The notes below the pieces were generated by a model. That model ran no database searches. It was not told where the DNA came from and was given only the letters and a program-made list of their open reading frames with translations. Shown in pieces: positions 56,191-64,000 of a DNA stretch of 64,000 nucleotides. Numbering within the stretch: position 1 is the first letter of the stretch; each line of letters opens with the position of its first letter. A program made the translations under genes and the position numbers. Source of the DNA: Isoetes taiwanensis (taxonomy: Eukaryota; Streptophyta; Lycopodiopsida; Isoetales; Isoetaceae); contig JAJEKV010000132.1 of NCBI GenBank assembly GCA_021234155.1, positions 1,300,001-1,364,000 of the forward strand. The letters are read 5' to 3'.

Positions 56191-58211
56191 GGGTTGGCTT
56201 TAACAATCCGACGGTGGTCGTTTACCCTTGTATCTAATTTTTGCTTAAAGAAAGATGGAAAAAAAAATGCTAGGCATGCAAGGCTCGGGCTCTTCCACTT
56301 TAGGGGTCGATCATTTTAGGGGTTTTAGGGTTCTGAGAATGGCAGATAGCGGGAGGGCTCTATGGATTTGCTATGTTCATAGTGTTGTTGTGGGAGACAG
56401 ATTGAAATGGCTTAAAAGTTCTTGTTGATCCCCTTCGTAAGCTGGTTCTAGCCTCCAGCGTTGATGTTGAAGATGATGATAACATGGTCGATTTGCTTTT
56501 CTTGGTTTATCTGTCGCTGTGATGAAGTGCAGGGCATTTCATTCTTCTAATATTTTTTCCGTCGAACTGAGGCGCGTCATACACCTGCAAAATTATGGGG
56601 CAAAGCTTGCTGCGCCAGATCTGTCTGCCCGCACACGCACAGGATCGAAGCTCTGGGTCTAGTCCTTTATTTTCTCCTTCTCTTTTGCTCTATAGCAATC
56701 CGCTCAAGTTTTTCTCTTGAACTGCAGGAAGCTGGTTCAACCGGATCTTTGAAAGCTTGATTATTTCTTGTAGAAAGGTCTTCCAGTATACAGGCTTATT
56801 TACTTTTATGGCTTACTTATGGCATCCTTTATCTGCCACCAAATAAATGATGGCTATGAGCTTCTGATGTATGTTATGTTTTTGTAGATCTAAGATCTTT
56901 CTTCATATCCAGCTAATAAGACAAAGATCCTGGGATAACTGAGGATGCTGTCAGCCTTGGTGTGAGAATCCGACATTAGGTAGGAGACTCCCCAAATATC
57001 TACTTGCTTTGTCATTTAAATGTTCTCTTTTTTCTTTTCTTTTTTTCTTCTGTAGGAGTTTTCTCTGTGCGTCCAATGGAGCTTACTCCTTTTACCACTG
57101 GCAACAGCATCACGAAAATATCTTACCATTTTATCACGAAAATATCTTACCATTTCTCTGCTTTGTTTATCCCTTTGTTGTTTCAAGAGAAAAACTCATG
57201 TAGGTGGTATAAAAGAAAACTCTGGACGAAATCCTATCCAAATGATTTGGCCAATGGTTTTACATCTTTATCTATGGTTGAGGATGCATCAGCATGCAGT
57301 AATGGTGTTGCAAAGGGTTGTAGACATTCTTCAGAAATGGATGCATATGCTGCTATTGTAAATGTGACATAGGGCCTTCAGATTTATGTGCTTCTTTGTG
57401 TGCTTCTGGTTCAGCTATGGTGGATGATGCAAAGAATTGGTGGATTCACAAAGTTTACAAGATTTTACTGTTTAGCAACTTGGTGCTGAGTTTGGAAGGC
57501 TTGCAGAAAGCCTGTCTTGGTAATTCTATACCACGAGCTAGCAATTAAAATCTCACAACAAAACATGATTGCAGGTAAACTTAAACTCTGCAGGCTTATG
57601 AACAATCTTTTGATTCCAGTATTACTTTTATTTCTCATTGTAAAATGTCTCTTGGAGGATTTAGAGAAATGGTTCCTTCAAATAAATAGAAAAATGGTTT
57701 TCAAACATTGGGCAAGCATCTTCCCTTTCACGACCATTTTGCAATGGTAAGAAGCTCATTCATTTATAGCGATGAACAACATTGATTAGTGATTGTTCAG
57801 ACTAATTCTTGTAGAATCTTGCAGTTGTTGCGGTTCCTACCTAGTCTCATAATTCTCTCTGTTTTTTTATATTAAAAGACAGGACACTAGCTTGTGCAAT
57901 CAGGCCTTTTGTAGCATTATAAATGCTTGCCTAATCCAAAGCTATATGCATGTATGGATGTATGCAACTTGGAGAAAAAACGACGAGGATTTAACTGTTT
58001 CTTCATTTTTAATAAATTCTATTATTACATGCTACCTCATATATTAATATTGGTATATTGGTATAATATTATATGTCTAATTCTATGCAATGTTTATGAT
58101 TTTATGATTTGACCACCTCTAGTTTGTTAGATTTGTGAGGCTATGATACATTATCCATCAATACAGTATTAGCTAATGTCTATGTCCACACCACTACATC
58201 ATCCTTAAGGC
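56191..58211. other. Inserted AT-rich segment, no assignable gene
   Basis: Differs sharply in composition from the GC-rich coding DNA on both sides. A frame at 57004-57372 (LANGFTSLSMVEDASACSNG) is open but unrecognised. It contains a perfect 24-base tandem duplication (CACGAAAATATCTTACCATT, about 57111-57155). It may be captured host DNA. Confidence 0.35.
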
Positions 58212-58745
58212 CCCGAAGGGGCCAAAAAAATTTTTAGTTAACATAAACCATTAACACACAACTACCATTAACATTATTAACACAAACCATTGCATTTAAC
58301 ACATTCAAATTAAAATCCCCCTTAAACCCCCTTTGGTTTGGGTGCATATTCACACGGGGGGTTACTCCGGGCAACGAGAGCTGTCGGATGGGCATATTTG
58401 CCCTTTATTCCAAGATTTGGACCGTACATAGCGATCCTCATTTGTGGGGTATGCATGTACAAGTTTTTGTATACTGTATATTAAAGATTTTCAAAATACT
58501 ATAAGGTTTGAGAGAATATACTTAATAGTGTTAATTTTGTACATGTATTGTGAATTTTTTGGGGCTCTCGCTGCCCTACGTAACCCCCCGTGTGAATATG
58601 CACCCAAACCAAAGGGGGTTTAAGGGGGATTTTAATTTCAATGTGTTAAATGCAATGGTTTGTGTTAATAATGTTAATGGTAGTTGTGTGTTAATGGTTT
58701 ATGTTAATGGTAGTTGTGTGTTAATGGTTTATGTTAATGCTTAAT
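58212..58745. mobile_element. Foldback MITE with about 170-bp inverted arms, copy 2
   Basis: The left arm starts with hairpin GGCCCCGAAGGGGCC, then AAAAAAATTTTT, AACACAAACCATTGCATTTA, CCCCCTTAAACCCCCTTTGG and GTGCATATTCACACGGGGGG to GGGCAACGAGAGC. The right arm, from GCTCTCGCTGCCCTACG at 58562, mirrors it almost perfectly to about 58735. A short unique interior (58395-58555) matches, inverted, the element at 12305. No coding capacity. Confidence 0.88.
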
Positions 58746-59299
58746 GTTAGTCTCCATTGGTGGTTGTACATCTTCATTCGAGATGTGGACATTGGACACT
58801 TACTTGGGATCGAGGGCGATTTGACTTCATCGTGGTTGTGCTTTGACTCACTGGGGGTGCATAGAGGCCCGAGTCTTAATGAGTTGAATAGGTAGATGCT
58901 TCACATTGTATAAGTAGGCATGAGTAAGTACAATATGTGATATTAAACAAATTCCATTGTTTTAGGTTGTTTAGGTCTTATATGCTTATCAGAGGAGCAC
59001 CTCCAGATGCCAGAGATGCGCTTGCACCTCTTGATATCCCATAACATGGGCGTTCCACGAGCCCAGGGAGGATGATACTAGTTGTGGGGTCCATACGGCA
59101 TTGTGCATCGCGTCTGATCGTAAATGCTTTATTCATTGGAGATCCTCAATAGGCATTAAGGTATTCCGCACATTAATATTCCCTTCTAGTTGTGCACTTA
59201 AAATAATGTAGATCGCATTAGCTAACCTATTGATGTTGGCATTGTAGATTGGATCAGATTGGTTCCTACCATTGCATATGTGGCGAGCGACAAGTGTTT

Positions 59300-62009
59300 T
59301 CTTGACCATTGCATTACTTTATGCTTTGTGGCTCATTAGTAGGCAACATCCTCATGCTTGACTATGTGACATCCTGGATAACATCCTCTAATATAATGGT
59401 GTCTCCTTGTGCTTCTTGTAATTTGCCTGAGGCCTTTCTAGCTGCGACTAGAAACTTGCCACAATCTCGGCGATGCAAATCTACCACTTGCATCTATCCA
59501 AAGTTCTGACGACTTGGTATAACCGTTACAATTAAATACAAAGGGGAAAAGCGAACAATTGAAGGACAACTTACCAAGCTCTTGTCGCTGCATACATAGA
59601 TCAACCATCGTGCCTCTGTTGGCACCCCTCCATCACGGGTAGCCAATGAGGGTCGATATAAGGTGGAACATCGCGAACATTGACTTTGCGTTGCAAAAGT
59701 TGGACCTTAAAATTAGCGATTACATACGTGAGGTTAGTGGTATACAATTGGGTGGGGAACATCCTAGCATATCTTTGCCATTTTCCGTCCGGTGACCACC
59801 GAGCACCCGGTTGTGGCGCTTAAATAGCTTGTTGAATAAAATTAATAGGCGAGGAAAAAATGGAATAACATATGCCAATAAAACAACAAGGTTCTATCCA
59901 TACCTTAGCACTTCCTTGTTTTCTTGGTAGGCATCAATGAGATCATGTAATTGACTAGTGTATTCCCGGCATTGGTGCAAGTCATCATCGGGTGGGGCGT
60001 TTAAAGAGATCCTTCTTTGGCTCGGACCCGAAGCACGAGAAGCTAATCCGTATTCAACCTAGTGGACATACCAAGACAATTCGACTCCAACATACCTTTG
60101 GGAGCAAGTACTTCAGCCACGAGCGGCTTAGGTGTGAAAACCAACATCTTGAGAATATGACATGCGGTCTTTATACAACCAATATCGAGGATCAAGTAAC
60201 ACAAAGGCGTAAGGGGCGACTCACGTGTTTCCCCTAGCCAACAATGTGCATCCTCCCCTAACCCGTCCTCGATAGCCAAAGCGCTCTACTTTGTCGAGAT
60301 CTATAGTGATGGCTCTTGGTCTAAAGTCTCCATTCAAGGAACCACGACATGCAAGGCAATACCAAGGGCAAGCCTCTCATGATGTTGACCAGTCTTGTCG
60401 TACATAGCATATAAGCGGGAATACCCATCCCATTGCGGTTTGGAACATGTGCACTATATAATGGACACCCATACATATTTGTCTGAAAAGTTGAATCCAT
60501 GGTCCATTCCGCATTTTGGCTATATCTAGCGCTTGCTCCGGCATCCATGGATCTTGAATAACTACAATCCATGGGCGTTTTGTTCGGATCCTCATGGGCG
60601 CAAAAGGGCTGGTGGTAAATTACCCTTTGTGACCCTATCCAACTATCCATTCCACTCTCTACTTCATCCCAATCAGGACCAAATGATGCCCTTGCAATAT
60701 ATATAAAACCGTAACCTTGAGGTCACTCAAGCTTGTAGGGAACAAAACACACCATTACATGATATATGTGAAACAAAAACTTAGGGAGTGAATGATGGTA
60801 CCACTTAGGCGCAATTGATATCCAAGGCTCGGATGTCCTCATGAGCCATCTTGAAACGGTACATCACTTTATCTGTAAGTTTAATGACATTGTTACATAT
60901 CTCCTTTCCCCTCTTCATCATGTTACCCCAAACAGCTGAAAAAAATCCCTAGTCCCTAATAGCATACTAGTAGCCTCTTCCAACATAGATGGATGTAAGG
61001 GGAGGGACCATTGGTCATCCTCAGACCATGGATTGTGGCCATTATGACCAGTGCGTATAAGTATCTTGGCAATGCTAGAACCATCCTGAGCAAGATTAAC
61101 TGGAGAGATTGTACGAAGTCTAAATCCACATTGTGCCTTGAAACTTCGTCTAGTTTGCCTCTCTCCTTGCAATCCAGACCTTCGAACTTTGCCTCCTCTA
61201 TGGCATATATAGTCAACACATTGCATATCATTTATCCACACCCTACAATGGCGACGAAACAACCTAACTCTATGCTCTACTTGCAATTCCTCCAAGCGAG
61301 CATCAAAGGAGGCAATGGGCACGTCCTCCTCGTAATTAAATAAATCTGCATTCTTAGTGGGCATCACATGCTTGGTGTTGCATTTGCATGCTGATATGCA
61401 TTGCCTGATATAAAGCTCGGGGATGCCATGGAACTTGGCACCAACTTGCCATGTATTTTTAATGTTATCCAATGTAGGTGATATTGGAAGATGCCCCAGG
61501 CCTTCGTGAACATGGGCTCTAACAATGATATCTTCCCAAATATTAACCGGTGGAACATATAGCCATCTTCCAAAGGTCATACGTGTGAGAAAACCAGCAT
61601 GTGTATCCATTTGCAGTTTTTGCTGAAAGGACACCCACCTTGTTATTACTTGTGTCTCTCGAGACCTTACTGAGGGTGAAGCATATCCAGGAGGGAAATT
61701 TGGATCTGCAGCAAGCACATCTTCAATAGAAGGAGGAACAGAATTTACAACACAGTGAATCATCAGATTATATGCAGCCTCTGTAAAGACATAGCCTTCG
61801 GCGGAAGTGATAAGAGGCGGAGGAGGAAACAGGTCCTTGATCCTATCAACATTTACATCGTCATCACAACCTTCATCTTCTGGATCTTCAAACTCTGCAT
61901 CCGGAGCAATCTCCACAAAAGCAAAGTCACTCACCGTTTCATCTGAGTCGTATACAGAAGAATCACTAGAGCTTGACCTAGCACCATAGCCTTCAAGGTT
62001 CTGATCCAT
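59300..62009 (-). CDS. MULE-type transposase with H2C2 and GCM/FAR1-like zinc fingers, 3' part broken
   Basis: ATG chosen at 62009 (MDQNLEGYGARSSSSDSS), because residues further upstream look like leader. The first exon (to about 60927, donor GGG|GTAACA) is intact: an acidic region; an H2C2-like AHVHEGLGHLPISPT with CISACKCN (integrase-type zinc site); then VRLFRRHCRVWINDMQCVDY and CHRGGKVRRSG up to QCGFRLR, resembling GCM1/FAR1 zinc fingers. A second block (60800-60880) has DKVMYRFKMAHEDIRALDIN. Near 60450-60560 MDSTFQTNMYGCPLYSAHVP gives the first catalytic Asp of MULE transposases. Later blocks (ITIDLDKVERFGYRGR; WSPDGKWQRYARMFPTQLY near 59770) are frameshifted. CAG/CTG is scarce exactly where frames break. 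Confidence 0.6.
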
Positions 62010-62503
62010 GCTGGAACATGAAGCTCTTCCAGAGAATTTGAAGACGAAGGAGGCACACAATAAAAAATAAATTGAAAGGAGGCACACAATGCAAAACGCG
62101 TGTGCACCTCGGTGGATGCGAAGGAGTGTGGGAATCGGTGCACCTCGGTGGATGCGATGGAGTGTGGGAATCGATGTCTTTCTTTATGTACGTGAAAGAT
62201 TCGGTGGCAGGGCGGATTTATTGCAAAGGAAACCTAGATGGGTTTTTCCAAAGTGAAACCTATATAGGTTTTATTCGATGGAAACCTAGACTCGTTACCT
62301 TTGAAGGAAACCTAGAAAGGATTATGTGGAAACCTAGGGTAGGTTCCACAAAAATAGAAACCTAGAGTAGTTTGTTGGAAACCTAGAGTAGTTTGTTGGA
62401 AACCTAGAATGGTTTTATGGGAAACCTAGAGTAGTTTTATGGAACCAAGTCTAGGTTTCCATTAAAAACCTCTCTAGGTTTCAACAAGGTCCAACCCAGA
62501 TCG

Positions 62504-62808
62504 GGCGTAGATGGAACCATCGTTCAAGAAGGGGTGTTCTTACATGATCTAGATATGTAGTTTTATAGAATACGTACACCTTATTAACTCAAATGTTAAG
62601 AACTAACCCGATGATACTCCTTCCAAGTAGCTGATGATGACCCAATGACGATGTAAAGATGACTTCAAGGCAAATGCAAGCAAGGCACTAGAGAATTAAA
62701 TTGTATTGAATTTTATGGTCCCCTTGGTTGGAATGATAGAATAATAATTCAAATGGTAAAAAAAAAAAAAAGGGAAATGAATAAAAGGGAATGGTGAGCA
62801 CCCCTTAT
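62504..62808. other. No gene seen
   Basis: Short AT-rich spacer with a poly-A run near 62760, between the Mutator-like element and the kelch fragment. Confidence 0.4.
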
Positions 62809-63296
62809 TCAGGGGAGCCACCGTGGTCCAATTGGCCAAAACTCAAAAGAAAAACCTCTTCTGTGCATCACAGAACCCTTCTTTGCATCGCAACACATTG
62901 ACGGCAGCTTCATGCTGAGGGCTACTACATTTACACATATGCCCTCTCCTCCGTTGGGAATTGTATCTACAACAACATCACCTTCAATCCAAATCTCTTC
63001 TATATCAAACATATCTGCACTCTTTGTAAATCCGCCTTGAAACCGAGTTGGGTACCCACCCAGCACATACAATTTCCTATTCAAAACAATTGATTTGGCT
63101 TCATCCCTCTCTTGGCTCATATCAGGAAGGGATTTCCATTCATTTAATCTTGGGCAGTAAATTTCTGCAGTAAGAAAGGGCATTTTTATCAGGATCATGG
63201 CCTCCGGCATGCAGCTAGAACTTTTAGCAGCTAAAATATTATCTGCTCCAAACGTCGATGGGACCTCTGTTTCAAACGTCGATGATACCTCAGGTC
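62809..63296 (-). pseudogene. F-box/kelch-repeat protein fragment
   Basis: The minus frame opens after an acceptor-like ATCGATAG near 63297 and runs from GPEVSSTFETEVPSTFGADN to AEIYCPRLNEWKSLPDMSQE and EAKSIVLNRKLYVLGG (a kelch repeat with the usual YVLGG), then ADMFDIE, the start of the next repeat. After that the frame drifts to a stop at 62809, so the C-terminal kelch blades are lost. Kelch F-box proteins select substrates for SCF ubiquitin ligases, but the F-box itself is not in view. Confidence 0.7.
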
Positions 63297-63469
63297 CTAT
63301 CGATAACTACAATACAGAGTATAACTACAAAAGAGTATCAACTTCTCGGTAAAATGAAATGAGTATCAAGAAAGAAATGCGTTTCATGCTTGGGTTTCAC
63401 AAATTGGTTATACTTATAGTTTATTTGCAGGGGTAGACTTTGATCCTCAACATAAATAAAATAGGGTTT

Positions 63470-63585
63470 CCTTTTTGGGTTGCCCCTAGGGGGGCAAACC
63501 CTTGTTTATGTGGGTTTATGGCATATCTTAGGTATATACTAGAATATACCTAGGATATGCTGGTGACTGCTAAAAACCTACTCTC
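63470..63585 (-). repeat. Hairpin-tipped repeat, copy 2
   Basis: The reverse complement repeats the word order of 1537-1645: CAGTCACCAGCATAT, purine-TATACC words, CCACATAAAC, the hairpin GGGTTTGCCCCCC/GGGGCAACCC and AAAAAGG. It is therefore a second copy in the opposite orientation. Confidence 0.65.
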
Positions 63586-63587
63586 CC

Positions 63588-63640
63588 ACAATTGGCTTGG
63601 CGGTCACCGCATTGGGGGCGATGTTCGAACCCCGGATAAC
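63588..63640 (+). repeat. Possible tRNA-like (SINE) segment
   Basis: GGCTTGGCGGTCACCGC resembles an A-box and GATGTTCGAACCCCGG contains a B-box core, about 33 bases apart. The acceptor and anticodon stems are not convincing. It may be a SINE head. Confidence 0.3.
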
Positions 63641-64000
63641 GGGCAATACAAATGAGCATCCGGCTATGGATACTCTCGCGTAGCAGCATCTTGCCAGCAA
63701 AGACCGACCACCATGTCCTCTCATTCTGGTGAATCGTTTTTCGCCTTCTTCTCTAATCTAGTCGCCTTGATTTCTTACGGCTACTAACCGGCACCACCAT
63801 GGTTGTCCTATTTTTTTTCAAGAATTCAATGAACTTCGGCTCGCTCGTCTATACTTGAATTGGAGCTCAAGCTTCAACCGGTCTCGATAAATGTTATACC
63901 CGTTGAAAATTAGTACAAAGAAAAGATAAGCACGGATGTCCGGAGTTGGAGGCCCCATGCTTCCGCTACGTAGGTGGGACGAAATCGCCGATCTGCGGGC
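63641..64000. other. No gene seen at the right edge
   Basis: GC-richer sequence with short frames only (for example MSSHSGESFFAFFSNLVAL near 63714, closed after 24 codons). It may continue into a gene or element outside the window. Confidence 0.3.

Larger units (their letters stand above)
52674..62503. mobile_element. Probable Mutator-like element, about 9.8 kb
   Basis: Near both ends the word GAAACCTAGA is repeated. Left: GATCTGGGTTAGA followed by GAAACCTAGA copies and one inverted copy (52678-52800). Right: the mirror arrangement from 62220 to 62503, ending TCCAACCCAGATC. So the outermost GATCTGGGTTRGA is inverted at the two ends, with AAACCTAGA subterminal repeats. Inside are a minus-strand transposase (59.3-62.0 kb), an unknown plus-strand protein (53.6-56.0 kb), a transposed segment (56.05-57.9 kb) and a foldback MITE. 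I could not find a target duplication, so the exact ends are provisional. Confidence 0.5.

Noticed and set aside
1537-63585. The inverted hairpin repeats near both ends of the window as termini of one 62-kb element
   Set aside because: A third hairpin of similar design lies inside at about 14647, and several independently delimited elements lie between. Two dispersed copies in opposite orientation are the simpler reading.

Overview
This is nuclear DNA of a land plant and consists almost entirely of nested transposable elements. There is no intact conserved host gene. The recognisable host-type exons come from plant nuclear families: an ASG2-type WD40 protein, a MAR1/IREG3 ferroportin, a PDR-type ABCG transporter, a BAHD acyltransferase, an AFG1-like ATPase and an RTN4IP1-like oxidoreductase. 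They are interrupted by short GT-AG introns. The repeat density and the element types fit a large-genome seedless plant such as a fern, but the species cannot be fixed from the sequence.

Layout. Positions 1-4430 hold a Helitron 3' end (CTAG at 2941-2944) and repeats with no clear gene. A 3.5-kb repeat unit with a PIF/Harbinger-like transposase remnant occurs three times: copy 1 (about 4430-6520), copy 2 (6521-6608, 20162-22246 and 26514-27291) and copy 3 (28786-30776 and 39221-40795). Each copy is broken by something else. Copy 1 carries a short insertion ending in (CCTT)n. Copy 2 is split by a 13.55-kb Helitron (6609-20161) and by a 4.3-kb LINE (22247-26513). Copy 3 is split by an 8.44-kb terminal-inverted-repeat element (30777-39220).

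The Helitron can be delimited to the base. It starts with TC after host A, ends with a hairpin plus CTAG before host T, and the empty site survives in copy 1. It carries fragments of at least three unrelated host genes, all in the same orientation with introns kept, plus two small genes of its own next to the 3' end.

The 8.44-kb element is the most interesting item. It appears to encode a large protein of the transposon family with IDGMDQ and GHTHD motifs (minus strand), an unknown basic protein (plus) and a bacterial-type amino DNA methyltransferase with a DLPYG motif IV placed before motif I (plus). Arrays of the palindrome GTGTATTCCGGAATACAC lie in its two intergenic regions.

From 40.8 to 52.4 kb, minus-strand fragments (BAHD, PDR, unassigned exons) and a GC-rich Pif1-like helicase fragment lie in AT-rich DNA with tandem duplications. 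From 52.67 to 62.5 kb lies a probable Mutator-like element. Its transposase joins an H2C2 zinc finger, a GCM/FAR1-like zinc finger and a MULE-type catalytic start. It also contains an unknown GC-rich protein and a foldback MITE. The window ends with part of a kelch-repeat gene and a hairpin-tipped repeat.

A caution on quality: in copy 3 and the 8.44-kb element, CAG and CTG sites are systematically replaced by CG-containing strings relative to sister copies. This looks like base-calling error at methylated CHG sites, so broken reading frames there should not be read as decay without checking.
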